From DAOUKH01 sp965219875 (GTDB lineage Bacteria > Chloroflexota > Dehalococcoidia > SHYB01), in NCBI GenBank assembly GCA_965219875.1, contig CBDCOW010000001.1, forward strand, positions 1,240,001 through 1,304,000: a DNA stretch of 64,000 nt, read 5' to 3'. A model generated the notes under the pieces. The model made no database searches. It worked only from the letters and a program-made list of their open reading frames with translations, and was not told where the DNA came from. Each line of letters begins with the position of its first letter. The first letter of the stretch is position 1. Positions 1-9,115 of this stretch are shown here, one piece after another. A program made the position numbers and the translations under genes.

Positions 1-1052
1 TAAGGCTTGAAGACACCGGCAGGGAGCGAGACGACGGCGACCAGGTACTCCTCGACGAGCATCTTGCGGAGCTGGGTGTGGGCCCTCTGGCTCTGGAAGA
101 TGATGCCCTCGGGCACGATGATGCCGGCGCGGCCCGCCGGCGTCAGGTGCTCGGCCATGTAGTCCACGAATAGGACCTCGCTGCGCTTCGACGGCACCGA
201 GAACCGGTTGTGGGGCCGGATGCCCCCCTTCGGCGACATGAAGGGCGGATTGGCGAGGATGACGTCTGCCCGTTCGTTCCAGCGCTCCTCGCTGGTGAGG
301 GTGTCGTACTCAAAGATGTGGGGGGCCTTCAAGTCGTGCAGATACATGTTCGCCAGCGATAGGCGCACCATGTCGGGGGAGATGTCGTAGCCTTTGAAGT
401 TGGCCGCCAGCCGGCCTTTTTCGTCAGGCGTCAGCGCACTGCCGTCGTCACCGGTGTTCGCGGCCTCGATGTGCTTGTACGACGAGATCAGGAACCCGGC
501 GGTGCCGCAGGCGGGGTCGAGCACCGCCTCGTCCTTCTTGGGGTCGATGACGGCGACAATGAAGTCGATGATGTGCCGGGGAGTGCGGAACTGCCCGGCG
601 TCCCCTTGCGACCCCAGAACGGAGAGCAGGTACTCGAAGGCGTCGCCTAGCCGCTCGGAGTGGTCGTAGCTGAACTCGTCGATCACCTTCAGGAAGGCGC
701 GCAGAGTCTCCGGGTCCCGGTAGGGGAGATAGGCGTTGTTGAAGATGTCGCGGAAGAGCGCGGGGATGCCGGGGTTCTCCGGCATCCTCTCGATGGCCTC
801 GGCGTAGAGGTTCAGCGTCTCGTGTCCGCCGAGGCCGGAGCGCATCAGCTTGGCCCATCCGTAGCGGACGAACTCGCCGGTGAAGAACTTGCGCGCACCG
901 CCAAGCTCCTCGCTCTCCGCGTCCATGTCGTCCATGAACTTGTAGATGAGCGCGATGGTGATCTGCTCGACCTGGCTCTTGGGGTCGGGCACCTTGCCCA
1001 CGAGGATGTCGCGGGCGGTGTCGATGCGGCGCTTGGTGTCGGCGTCGAGCAT
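1..1052 (-). CDS. hsdM: Type I restriction-modification DNA methyltransferase subunit (partial)
   Basis: N6-adenine methyltransferase (M) subunit of a type I restriction-modification complex, cut off by the left edge of the window: about 350 residues are visible and no stop codon is reached. The SAM-binding motif DPACGTAGFL begins near residue 179 and the catalytic motif NPPF lies at residues 268-271, the classic N6-adenine methylase pair. An N-terminal helical region precedes them, as in HsdM. The ATG lies 8 bp downstream of the hsdR stop, so the two are co-transcribed. The specificity subunit (hsdS) is not in the window and presumably lies further left. Family assignment is firm; DNA specificity cannot be read from this sequence. 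Confidence 0.93.
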   Translation of the reverse strand, partial: MLDADTKRRIDTARDILVGKVPDPKSQVEQITIALIYKFMDDMDAESEELGGARKFFTGEFVRYGWAKLMRSGLGGHETLNLYAEAIERMPENPGIPALFRDIFNNAYLPYRDPETLRAFLKVIDEFSYDHSERLGDAFEYLLSVLGSQGDAGQFRTPRHIIDFIVAVIDPKKDEAVLDPACGTAGFLISSYKHIEAANTGDDGSALTPDEKGRLAANFKGYDISPDMVRLSLANMYLHDLKAPHIFEYDTLTSEERWNERADVILANPPFMSPKGGIRPHNRFSVPSKRSEVLFVDYMAEHLTPAGRAGIIVPEGIIFQSQRAHTQLRKMLVEEYLVAVVSLPAGVFKP

Positions 1053-1060
1053 GGACTCTC

Positions 1061-3601
1061 CTATGCGGCGAACTGGTTCAGGGACACGTAGTCCTTGATG
1101 TACTCGGGAACGAGGTCGCGGTACTTCTTGGGCACGGCCCTGAAGTCCTGCAGGGAGAAGACCGGGTTGGTGGCCAGACTGACGAATTGCCGCTTGTCGA
1201 TGACGTCCCGGGTCCAGCCGCTGGTGGCGTAGGCCTTGAAATAGGTCTTGATGGCCACTATGGACGCGGCCTGCTCGGGCTTGTGGTCGGCGACGAACTT
1301 GGCGAACTCGTCTTCCAGCAGCTCGTCCTTGGACTTGAAACGGGGGATGAGGTCGAAGACCTTCTCCAGGATCTCGCGAAGGGTCAGACGGCGGTCCACC
1401 TCGGCGGCTTTGCGCAGCTTCGCCAGGCTGTAATACTCCTCGGGCTTGTCGAAGACCTCGCGGTTGACGTAATCGATGACGCGGTCCCACTGTCCGGCCT
1501 CGACGGCCTCGGCGACGTTCTCGTCCGCGCGCACCGTGTCGGCGAACTTGTCGAAGAGCATCCGGTCGATCTTCATCCCCTCGGCGCCGATGGTCTCCTC
1601 GCGCATCTCCGCGAGCGCGTCCGGACCCACGTGCTGGTAGGCCCCCGTGTCGACGACCGGCTGCGAGTCCGGCCTATCGATCTCATCGCCGTTCCCGCTG
1701 GCGGGCTGGGGGAGTTTGAGCACCTCGTCATAGTTGAACTCGGTCTCGAAGAATTCGCAGGTGGCGAAGAAGTCGAAGAGCTTGAACGCGCTCTTCTCCG
1801 GCTCAGCTACTTCGTCTGCGAGGCGCGCGTCGTGAAGCTCGCCGCGGAAGTCGTGCTTGCGGGTGCCGCGGCCCTTGATCTGGACGAAGTCGGTGGGCGA
1901 AAAGATGGGCCGGAAGAGGCCGAGGTTCAGGATGTCGGTACAGTCGTAGCCGGTGGTCATCATGCCCACCGTCACGCAGACGCGCGCCCTGCTGGTGCGG
2001 TATTCCGGCATGAAGGCGCCCGACCCCAGCAAGTTGTTGTTGGCGAAGTTGATGGTGAATCGCTGGGCGTCCGCTATCTGCGACGTCACCTGCACGGCGA
2101 AGTTGGACTGGTACTTGCCGGGGAACATAGCGTCGGCCAACTCGTTGAGCGTCTGTGTCAGCCGGGCCGCGTGGTTCTGGCTGACGGCGAAGACGATGGA
2201 CTTGCCGATCTCGCCGCTCACGGGGTCGCGCAGAGCGTTCTCAAGGAAGGTCTTGCAGAAGACCCGGTTGGTGGCGTCGGAGAAGAATCGCCTCTCGTAG
2301 TCACGCTGCCTGAAAGCCTCCCCTTGCTCCTCTCCGGCGGTGTCGGTAAACGAGGCGATGAAGCCCCTCTCGGCGAGCAGTTGGGTGGTCACGTCCGTGC
2401 GGGCGTCCACCACCGTGGGGTTGATCAGGTAGCCGTCCTTGACGCCGTCGAGCAGGGAGTAGCGGAAGGTCGGCTCCCCGCTGGCGCAGCCGAAGGTGCG
2501 GTAGGTGTCGAGCAGCAGGCGCCGCTCGACCTCGCGGGGATCGCGGACGCCCAACCCGGTATGGTCCGCTCCCTTCAGGTAGTCGCGCGGCGTGGCGGTG
2601 AGGCCCAGCTTGTAGCCGACGAAGTAGTCGAACACCGCGCGGGCGTTGCCGCTAATCGAGCGGTGCGCCTCGTCGGAGATAACCAAGTCGAAGTCCGTGG
2701 GTGAGAAGAGCGCCTGGTACTTGCTGTTGAACAAAAGCGATTGGACCGTGCTGACGACAATCTCTGCGCTCCGCCACGTGTCGCGCTTCTCCTTGTACAC
2801 CACCGTCTGGAAGTCGGCCGAAAGGAGCGTGGCGAAGACCTTTCGCGCCTGCTCCTCCAACTCGAGCCGGTCTACGAGGAACAGCACGCGGCTGGCGTTC
2901 CCGGTTCGAAGAAAGAGCTTGATGATTGCGGCGGCGGTGAGGGTTTTGCCCGTGCCGGTGGCCATCTCGAACAGGAATCGGTCGTTCCCTTCCTTCACTG
3001 CCCGCTGTACGGAATGGACCGCACTCAACTGGTAGGGGCGCAGGAAGCGCAGGTTGTTGGCCTTTATGTAGCCGGGGCGCTCGGCTTCGTTCTTCCACGC
3101 TGCTTCGGCGGCGTAGCTAGGTCGCTGGGTGAGGACGATGTAGTCCTCTCCGACCTGCTCAGCTATCAGTCGCTGTGGGTCCGGCCTAACCTTGTTGCGG
3201 TCAACCACCGACTCCGGTTTTGGAAATGTTGTGACAATGTTGGGGTTGCCGTGGTCGAGGTCCCAGAAGTAGTGCAGGTTGCCGTTCGATAGAATCACAA
3301 ACCGGCAGTTCTGCGAACGGGCGTACTTCCGCGCCTGCTCCTTACCTACTAGCGGCTGCTTTGCCTCGGACTTGGCCTCCAGCACGATGAGGGGGAAACC
3401 CTTGTCGTCCAGGAGCAGGAAGTCGATAAACCCCGTGCTCGTCTTCTCGAAGTCGTCGCCAAGGGCGCCAAGGTCCGACGGCGTGATGGTCGTCGTTGCC
3501 TCGAGGCGAATGTTGGCCGGGCGTCCGTCTTCGTCGAAGAAACGCCAACCTGCCGCCTCGAGCAGCTTGTTGATCTTGATTCGGGCTGTAGCTTCCTTCA
3601 C
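1061..3601 (-). CDS. hsdR: Type I restriction endonuclease subunit R (EcoEI-like)
   Basis: Restriction and translocation subunit. A PD-(D/E)xK nuclease domain (D67, E82-x-K84 counted from the upstream TTG) is followed by a superfamily 2 motor with Walker A ATGTGKT at about 221-227, DEAH at 317-320 and TATPRD at 342-347, then an EcoEI-type C-terminal domain. About 846 residues is normal for this subfamily. The frame opens at a TTG at 3622 overlapping the end of the alcohol dehydrogenase gene. I prefer the GTG at 3601, because family members start near KEATARIKINKLL and an AAGG-like ribosome site sits just upstream. It is followed 8 bp later by hsdM. All motor and nuclease residues are intact, so it is probably functional. 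Confidence 0.93.
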   Translation of the reverse strand: MKEATARIKINKLLEAAGWRFFDEDGRPANIRLEATTTITPSDLGALGDDFEKTSTGFIDFLLLDDKGFPLIVLEAKSEAKQPLVGKEQARKYARSQNCRFVILSNGNLHYFWDLDHGNPNIVTTFPKPESVVDRNKVRPDPQRLIAEQVGEDYIVLTQRPSYAAEAAWKNEAERPGYIKANNLRFLRPYQLSAVHSVQRAVKEGNDRFLFEMATGTGKTLTAAAIIKLFLRTGNASRVLFLVDRLELEEQARKVFATLLSADFQTVVYKEKRDTWRSAEIVVSTVQSLLFNSKYQALFSPTDFDLVISDEAHRSISGNARAVFDYFVGYKLGLTATPRDYLKGADHTGLGVRDPREVERRLLLDTYRTFGCASGEPTFRYSLLDGVKDGYLINPTVVDARTDVTTQLLAERGFIASFTDTAGEEQGEAFRQRDYERRFFSDATNRVFCKTFLENALRDPVSGEIGKSIVFAVSQNHAARLTQTLNELADAMFPGKYQSNFAVQVTSQIADAQRFTINFANNNLLGSGAFMPEYRTSRARVCVTVGMMTTGYDCTDILNLGLFRPIFSPTDFVQIKGRGTRKHDFRGELHDARLADEVAEPEKSAFKLFDFFATCEFFETEFNYDEVLKLPQPASGNGDEIDRPDSQPVVDTGAYQHVGPDALAEMREETIGAEGMKIDRMLFDKFADTVRADENVAEAVEAGQWDRVIDYVNREVFDKPEEYYSLAKLRKAAEVDRRLTLREILEKVFDLIPRFKSKDELLEDEFAKFVADHKPEQAASIVAIKTYFKAYATSGWTRDVIDKRQFVSLATNPVFSLQDFRAVPKKYRDLVPEYIKDYVSLNQFAA

Positions 3602-3622
3602 GTTGCCTGCCCTTACCCCCAA

Positions 3623-4702
3623 CTAATCAAACATCAGCACGGTGCGGGCGACTTCGCCGGCTCTCATGGCGCGGAAGGCTTCGTTGACGTCTTCGAGGCG
3701 GCCCCGCCGCGTCACCATCTCGTCGAGTTTCAGGCGGCCCTGCTTGTAGAGGTCGATGTACATCGGCATGTCGACGCGGAAGCGGTTCGACCCCATGATG
3801 CTGCCCTGCAGCTTCTTCTCGGTCAGCAGCGACCGGCCGTCGATCTCGATCTTCGCGTCGTCGGGGAGCACGCCGATGATCGTCGCCACCCCGCCACGGC
3901 GCAGCGACTCGTAGGCCTGCTCCGCCGTCTGCTTCAGACCCAGCGCCTCGAACGCGAAGTCCACGCCGCCGCCGGTGAGCTCCCTGACCGCCTGCACCGG
4001 GTCCCGCGTCGACGCGTCCACGACGTGCGTCGCGCCCAGGTCGAGCGCCGTGCGCAGCTTGAACTCGTTGATGTCCACCGCGATCACCATCCGCGCCCCG
4101 CAGAGGACGGCCCCCTGCATCGCCGAGAGCCCGACCCCGCCGCAGCCGTAGACGGCCACCATCGACCCCGGCCGCACCTTGGCGGTGTTGATCGCCGCGC
4201 CGAGGCCCGTGGTCACGCCGCAGCCGATCAGTGCCATGATCTCGTGGGGGATGTCGTCGTCCACCTTCACCACGGCGTTCTCGTGGAGCAGCATCTGCTC
4301 GGCGTAGCTCGAAATGTTGGCGAACTGCCAGATCTTCTCCCCCTGCTTGCTCAGGCGCGGGCCCTCCGCCCTGCTGCGCCTGGGGCGGTTGTCGCAGCGC
4401 GCCGGATGCCCCGTGAGGCAGGACTCGCACTCGCCGCAGAAGATCGACGGACACGAGATGATCCGGTCGCCCGGCTTGACGTACCGCGCCTCCGGCCCGA
4501 CCTTCTCGACGAACCCCGTCGCCTCGTGGCCGAGCACCGTCGCGCCGGGCAGCGTCGCCGTGCCGTCCACGTAGTGCAGGTCGCTGTGGCAGACGCCGCT
4601 CGCCGTGGTGCGCACCAGCACCTCGCGCCCGATGGGCTCCGCCACGTCGATTTCTTCGATGACCAGGGGCTGATGCGCCCCGTAGAAGACCGCCGCTTTC
4701 AT
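3623..4702 (-). CDS. Zinc-dependent alcohol dehydrogenase (class III-like MDR)
   Basis: NAD(P)-dependent medium-chain alcohol dehydrogenase, 359 aa, full length. Catalytic zinc ligands are C38, H59-E60 and C161. The structural zinc lobe is C89, C92, C95, C103. The Rossmann motif GCGGVG is at 186-191, with D210 after it, suggesting NAD preference. A strong AAGGAGG ribosome site lies just before the ATG. It heads a minus-strand run that continues into hsdR with almost no gap, so restriction genes and a metabolic gene may share a transcript. The substrate is unknown; class III relatives oxidise primary alcohols or S-hydroxymethyl thiols. Confidence 0.9.
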   Translation of the reverse strand: MKAAVFYGAHQPLVIEEIDVAEPIGREVLVRTTASGVCHSDLHYVDGTATLPGATVLGHEATGFVEKVGPEARYVKPGDRIISCPSIFCGECESCLTGHPARCDNRPRRSRAEGPRLSKQGEKIWQFANISSYAEQMLLHENAVVKVDDDIPHEIMALIGCGVTTGLGAAINTAKVRPGSMVAVYGCGGVGLSAMQGAVLCGARMVIAVDINEFKLRTALDLGATHVVDASTRDPVQAVRELTGGGVDFAFEALGLKQTAEQAYESLRRGGVATIIGVLPDDAKIEIDGRSLLTEKKLQGSIMGSNRFRVDMPMYIDLYKQGRLKLDEMVTRRGRLEDVNEAFRAMRAGEVARTVLMFD

Positions 4703-4735
4703 GTCGTCCTCCTTGCGTTCTGTCTGCGTGTTGCG

Positions 4736-5155
4736 CTACAGCGCCGAGCCGTAGACCCGCTCGGGCACGACGATGACCACGGCGCGCCGCTCCGCCTTCA
4801 TCACCTCGTCGAACTCCTCCCAGTTGGGGTGCTCCTTGTGGGCCGCGGAGCGGTAGACGTCGCGCAGCGCCACCCGAAGCTCCTCGGCTTCGGTGTTCTC
4901 GTCGTCGATCAGCTCGGCGCGGCCCTCAAGGACCACGTACCCCCACCAATCGCGTTGAGAAATCAGCAGCGAGCACTTGGGGTTGCGCTTAACGTTCAGC
5001 ACCTTGGCCCGGTGCCTTTCGGCGCCGAACGCCATGCCGTTCCCGTAGAGCCCGCACGTCACCACGCTCATCTGCGCGCCGCCGTCGCGGCGGAACGTGG
5101 TGAACACCCCCATCTCGTTCTTCTCCAGGAATCCCCTGGCCATGTCGCTGAGCAT
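4736..5155 (-). CDS. PPOX-class flavin/F420-dependent protein
   Basis: Small split-barrel protein of the pyridoxamine 5'-phosphate oxidase-like superfamily, 139 aa. The segments GVFTTFRRDG, ERHRAKVLNVKRNPK and GYVVLEGRAEL fit the F420/FMN-binding members common in Actinobacteria and Chloroflexota, which reduce or oxidise small organic substrates. It lies 33 bp upstream of the alcohol dehydrogenase and 30 bp downstream of a metallo-hydrolase on the same strand, so a shared catabolic operon is likely. Cofactor choice cannot be settled from sequence. An internal ATG four codons in is an alternative start. Confidence 0.8.
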   Translation of the reverse strand: MLSDMARGFLEKNEMGVFTTFRRDGGAQMSVVTCGLYGNGMAFGAERHRAKVLNVKRNPKCSLLISQRDWWGYVVLEGRAELIDDENTEAEELRVALRDVYRSAAHKEHPNWEEFDEVMKAERRAVVIVVPERVYGSAL

Positions 5156-5185
5156 GCTCGATTTTCCTCTCTCGGTTGTCGCCGC

Positions 5186-6055
5186 TTAGTCCTCGATGAC
5201 GTTGAGCCGCCACGCGCCCCGCACCGTGGCGACGCGGCCGATGGTCGGGCCCGCGAAGTGGGCCGCCATCATGATCGTGTTGCTGTCGGCGTGCCGTTCA
5301 AGGAAGGCGGTTCGGGTCTTCGCCGCCTGCGCCTGATCGGTGTCCACGCCCACCGTCCACCCGGGCTCGCCGATCTGCAACGGGTGATGCATCATGTCTC
5401 CGAACATCGCCGCCCGCTCGCCCTTCGATTCCAGGTTCAGGCAGACCGCCCCCGGCGTATGTCCCGGCACGTGCTCCAGGCTCAGCCCGTCCTCCAGCAC
5501 GTAGTCGGGCTCGACGAGCATCGCCCGGCCCGCCTCGACGACGGGATTGACGCATTCGTGGATCGAAAAGCCGTTCCAAGCGTCGGTTTCGATGTCCTTC
5601 CAGTGCTCGTACTCAGGCCGTGAGAACACATAAGTGGCGTTGGGGAAAGTCGGAACGAACATCCCGTTCTCCAGTCGGGTGTTCCAACCGGTGTGGTCGA
5701 AGTGCATATGGGTGCAGAGCACGGCGTCGATCTCCGCCGGCGTCGCTCCCGCCGCCTTCAGCGCCCGCAGAAACGCCGTCTCGTCGATCTGGTTCCGCGC
5801 CTGCTGCTCCGGCCCGCCGTGGACCCCGATGCAGGTATCGACGAGGATCTTGCGGTGCTTCGTTTCGACCAGATAGGAGTGGATGCTCATCCGCATCTGG
5901 CCGTCGTCGGTGAGGAAATAGGGCTCGGCCCATTCGCGCTGCGCGTCGATGGCCTCTTTGGTGGCCGCCGGAAAGAACTGCAGCGGGTCGTGGACGCCCT
6001 GGTCTTTCTCCACGAGCTTCTTGATGGTCAGGTCGCCGAGCTTGATCTGCTTCAT
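5186..6055 (-). CDS. MBL-fold metallo-hydrolase
   Basis: Metallo-beta-lactamase fold hydrolase, 289 aa. The dinuclear metal motif THMHFDHTGWN gives H116, H118, D120 and H121, and later ligands sit in PGHTPGAV and MFGDMMHHP. The layout resembles lactonase-type (AHL lactonase/YtnP-like) enzymes. The start chosen is the ATG preceded by GGAGGGAGCGGAGCT; the frame is open 21 codons further but without a better site. It sits in the minus-strand group with the PPOX protein and alcohol dehydrogenase. The substrate, a lactone or other ester, is not determinable. Confidence 0.85.
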   Translation of the reverse strand: MKQIKLGDLTIKKLVEKDQGVHDPLQFFPAATKEAIDAQREWAEPYFLTDDGQMRMSIHSYLVETKHRKILVDTCIGVHGGPEQQARNQIDETAFLRALKAAGATPAEIDAVLCTHMHFDHTGWNTRLENGMFVPTFPNATYVFSRPEYEHWKDIETDAWNGFSIHECVNPVVEAGRAMLVEPDYVLEDGLSLEHVPGHTPGAVCLNLESKGERAAMFGDMMHHPLQIGEPGWTVGVDTDQAQAAKTRTAFLERHADSNTIMMAAHFAGPTIGRVATVRGAWRLNVIED

Positions 6056-6071
6056 AGCTCCGCTCCCTCCT

Positions 6072-6398
6072 CTAGCGCTCGGCGCGCTCGGCTTCGAAGT
6101 TTTCGGCGTCCCAAACATAACCGCAGTCGAGGCAGCGCCGCCGCCGGCGTTCCGCCGAGGCGCGCTGAAGTGCGAATACCGTCGCTGCGGCGTAGGCCGC
6201 CGCCGGCGCGATCCACAGCCACAACAACCCGGTGAGCGCCGCCGCCGCGGCCCAGGCTCCGTAGGAAAGCCAGAGCGCGAGGAGTCGCCACGCCCCGCGC
6301 CGGTTCGCCGTCCGCGCCGCGAGGCCCCACGGCACGCGCACGTTGGGGCTGCCGCACCGCGGACACTCCGAGAACCCCTTCGCGAGCCATCCGACCAT
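6072..6398 (-). CDS. Small zinc-ribbon membrane protein
   Basis: About 108 aa. An N-terminal CPRCGSPNV and a C-terminal CLDCGYVW pair form a split zinc ribbon flanking a hydrophobic core (two short helices rich in Ala, Leu and Trp) that probably spans the membrane as a hairpin. The chosen start is the ATG at 6398. A TTG at 6446 would add 16 residues but overlaps the end of the upstream ThDP enzyme gene. It lies between that gene and the MBL hydrolase in the same direction. No function is recognised. Confidence 0.55.
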   Translation of the reverse strand: MVGWLAKGFSECPRCGSPNVRVPWGLAARTANRRGAWRLLALWLSYGAWAAAAALTGLLWLWIAPAAAYAAATVFALQRASAERRRRRCLDCGYVWDAENFEAERAER

Positions 6399-6420
6399 CT
6401 GTGCCGTCCACGACGGAAGC

Positions 6421-8076
6421 CTAGCTGTACTCGCCCGCTTCTCCAAAGAATCCCGAGTAGGTGGAGGAGCGGGCGAACTGGTCCGTGATCACGTTCACCA
6501 CGGCGGGCTTGCCCGACGCCAGCGCCCGCTCGATGGCGGGCCCGATGTCTCCGGGCCGTTCGACGCGCTCGCCGTAGCCCCCGAACGCCTCCGCGATCTT
6601 CTGGTAGTCACTGTGCCCAAGCAGGTGGCCCTTGATCCGCTCCCGATTCTTGGGGCGCGCCGTCATGTTGCCGTTGTTGTTGATCACCGCCACGAAGGGC
6701 AGGTCGTTGCGGCAGGCGGAGTCGATGTTCATGCCCAGCCAGCCGAACGAGCCGTCGCCGCACACCAGCACGACCTGCTTGTCGGGCCGCGCCGCCTTCG
6801 CCCCGAGCGCGAACGGCGTCCCGATGCCCATCGTGCCGTGCGTGCCCGCGTTCAGACGGTGCCCCGGCTCGTGCGTGGGCAGCGACTGCCGCCCGAAGTT
6901 CAGCGTGTCGTGCCCGTCGACGATGATCACCGCGTCGCGGTCGATCGCCTCCCGCACTTCCTTCATCAACCGCATTGGGTGAATGGGCTCGGCGTCCGAG
7001 TTCCACGCGCTGTCGTTGCGCTCCTCGTTCGCGGCGTGCTTGGCCTCCAGCGCCCGTACCCACTCTGAGTCCCTGGCCACCGCCAGCCCGTCCGCTTTTG
7101 CTGCCGCCGTGAGCTGCGCCAGCGCCGCCTTCGCGTCGGCGGCGATGCCGACCTCCGACTGCTTGTTGTGGTTGATCTCGTCGGGGTCGATGTTGACCGT
7201 GATCAGCTTGGCGGCGGGATTCCACCGCGGCGGGCGGAAGTAGCTGAGGATGAAGTTCGACCGCGTCCCCACCGCGAGGACGACGTCGGCTTCGCGGAAT
7301 GCCAGGGAGCGCGCCGCACTGAAGCAAAGGTTGTGATCCTCGGGAATCACGCCCCGGCCCTGCGGCGTGGTGAAGAACGGGATCCCCGTTCGGTCGACGA
7401 ACTCCCGCAGCTCCGCGGCGGCGCCCGACCAGATCACGCCGCTCCCCGAGACGACGAGCGGCTTCTTCGCGCTCTTCAGCAGCTCGATGGCCCGCGCGAT
7501 GTCGGCGGGGTCGCCCTGGGGCCGGCTCGCGGTGTAGGGGTCCGACGGCAGCGGCGTCTTCTCCTCGTCCACCTTCTTGGCGATGATGTCGGCGGGCAGG
7601 TCGAGGTAGACGGGCCCCTTCGATCCTTCCATCGCACGGCGGTAGAGCATGCCAAGCTGCTCCCCGATGCGTCCCGCGATCGTGGCCTGGATTGCCAGCT
7701 TGCACGCCGGCGCCATCATCGCGACCTGGTCCATCTCCTGGAAGCCGCCCATGCCGCGCTGGTAGAGCGCCGTCGAGCCGCCGATGGCGATGACCGGGCT
7801 CGCGTCGGCCAGCGCGTTCATCACGCCGGGCATCGCGTTGGCCGTCGCCGGGCCGGAGGGCGTCAGGCAGACGCCGGGCCGCTGCATGAGCCGCGAGTAG
7901 GCGTGCGCCGCCATCGACGCCGCCTGCTCGTGGCGCACGTCGATCATGCGGATGCCCAGCCTCTCCGCGGCCTCCGCGATGGGCGTGATCGGCCCCCCGA
8001 TGATGTAGAAGATCGTGTCCACGCCTAGGCGGTGGAGGGCGCGGGCCGTGACGTCGGCCCCGGTGATTTCAGCCAT
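6421..8076 (-). CDS. Thiamine diphosphate-dependent enzyme (acetolactate synthase/oxalyl-CoA decarboxylase-like)
   Basis: ThDP enzyme of the acetohydroxyacid synthase superfamily, 551 aa, with all three domains. N-terminal Pyr domain: the ThDP-activating glutamate is E50 in VRHEQAASMAAHAYSR. Central domain: SGSGVIWSGA region. C-terminal PP domain: GDGSFGWLGM followed by NNNGN, the metal/diphosphate motif. The start is the ATG opening MAEITGADV; the upstream open frame is low-complexity and unlike the family. It resembles 'acetolactate synthase large subunit-like' paralogs that are not linked to ilvN, and none is seen here. Decarboxylation of a 2-keto acid or acyl-CoA is inferred; the substrate is unknown. 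It is divergent from the gene at 8279 across 202 bp. Confidence 0.85.
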   Translation of the reverse strand: MAEITGADVTARALHRLGVDTIFYIIGGPITPIAEAAERLGIRMIDVRHEQAASMAAHAYSRLMQRPGVCLTPSGPATANAMPGVMNALADASPVIAIGGSTALYQRGMGGFQEMDQVAMMAPACKLAIQATIAGRIGEQLGMLYRRAMEGSKGPVYLDLPADIIAKKVDEEKTPLPSDPYTASRPQGDPADIARAIELLKSAKKPLVVSGSGVIWSGAAAELREFVDRTGIPFFTTPQGRGVIPEDHNLCFSAARSLAFREADVVLAVGTRSNFILSYFRPPRWNPAAKLITVNIDPDEINHNKQSEVGIAADAKAALAQLTAAAKADGLAVARDSEWVRALEAKHAANEERNDSAWNSDAEPIHPMRLMKEVREAIDRDAVIIVDGHDTLNFGRQSLPTHEPGHRLNAGTHGTMGIGTPFALGAKAARPDKQVVLVCGDGSFGWLGMNIDSACRNDLPFVAVINNNGNMTARPKNRERIKGHLLGHSDYQKIAEAFGGYGERVERPGDIGPAIERALASGKPAVVNVITDQFARSSTYSGFFGEAGEYS

Positions 8077-8278
8077 AGCTACGCTCCGTTTCAAAGGGTC
8101 TGCGGGCGCCGCGCCGCGAGGCGGGGAGGCGCCCGTGGCGCGGCGGGTTGTGCAAAGGCTCCTGAAGCGGGACCTTGCCCCGGCGGGCGCATTATGCCTG
8201 AGCCGCCTTCGAGTGTCACGCCGCGGCGCGCTCGGTTGCGCCCGCGCTCCAACGCCGTGTAGCCTGTAACCACGCGTC

Positions 8279-9115
8279 GTGGAGGCGCACGTGGACCGCA
8301 CGGAAATTCTTGACCGGCTGGATGCTGCGGGGGCGCGCCCCGACGCCGAGATCGATCTCGGCGAGACGGCGTTGCTCTTCGCCGCCGCCGAATACCCCGA
8401 TCTCGACCTCACTCGCGAGGTTGGGCTCTTCGACTCGCTGGCGCGGGCCGCGTCGCGCGCTGTCGACGGCGATTCCCCCCTCGGCGCCGCCAACGCCCTC
8501 AGCCGCTTCCTCTTCGACGACCTCGGCTTCGCCGGCAACCAGCGCGACTACTACGACCCCCGCAACAGCTACGTCAACGAGGTGCTGAAGCGGCGCATCG
8601 GCATCCCCATCACCCTCTCCTTGGTCTATATGGAGGTCGGGCGGCGCATCGGCGTGCCCATGCAGGGCGTCGGACTGCCCGGCCACTTCCTCATGCGCCA
8701 CGCCGAGGAACCGGGCCTCTTCGTCGACGCTTTCCACGGCGGGCTGCTGCTCTCCCGCGAGGAATGCGTCCAACGCTTCCGCGACCTCACCCACCCCGAC
8801 GAGGCTTGGAGCGATCAATACCTCGCCCCCATCGGCAAGCGGGACATGCTCACCCGCATGCTCCGCAACCTGAAGGTCGCCCACCTGCGGCGCAAGGACA
8901 ACGAGCGGGCGCTCCTCACCGCCACAATGCTCATCTGCCTCCGCCCCGACCTTGCCGAGGAGCGGCGCGACCGCGGCGTGGTGCAGTCCCGCCTTGGGCG
9001 CTACGCCGAGGCCATCGAAGACTTGCGCGGCTACCTCGACCAAGCCCCCGCCAGCGCCGACGCCGAGGCGGTGCGCGAGCTCGTCGACCACCTCGAACGC
9101 CTCATGCGGCGCTAG
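8279..9115 (+). CDS. SirB1-type transglutaminase-like/TPR protein
   Basis: 278 aa. The N-terminal two thirds match the SirB1/transglutaminase-like family: DDLGFAGNQRDYYDPRNSY, then RIGIPITLSLVYMEVGRRIG and GVGLPGHFLMRH. These proteins are common in bacteria but have no firm function. The C-terminal part (YAEAIEDLRGYLDQAP region) is a TPR-like helical pair. The start is GTG at 8279; a second GTG four codons later is equally possible. Its stop overlaps the convergent phosphodiesterase stop by 4 nt (CTAG). Confidence 0.78.
   Translation: MEAHVDRTEILDRLDAAGARPDAEIDLGETALLFAAAEYPDLDLTREVGLFDSLARAASRAVDGDSPLGAANALSRFLFDDLGFAGNQRDYYDPRNSYVNEVLKRRIGIPITLSLVYMEVGRRIGVPMQGVGLPGHFLMRHAEEPGLFVDAFHGGLLLSREECVQRFRDLTHPDEAWSDQYLAPIGKRDMLTRMLRNLKVAHLRRKDNERALLTATMLICLRPDLAEERRDRGVVQSRLGRYAEAIEDLRGYLDQAPASADAEAVRELVDHLERLMRR

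Noticed and set aside
1187..2704. A 505-residue open frame on the plus strand opposite hsdR
   Set aside because: High GC keeps antisense frames open. The sequence is low-complexity Val/Gly/Asp-rich and hsdR on the other strand has every expected motif.
8090..8180. Small RNA or riboswitch in the spacer before the transglutaminase-like gene
   Set aside because: Only short GC-rich inverted repeats and a TTGTGCAAAGG piece of the common repeat are present; no conserved riboswitch core is recognisable.
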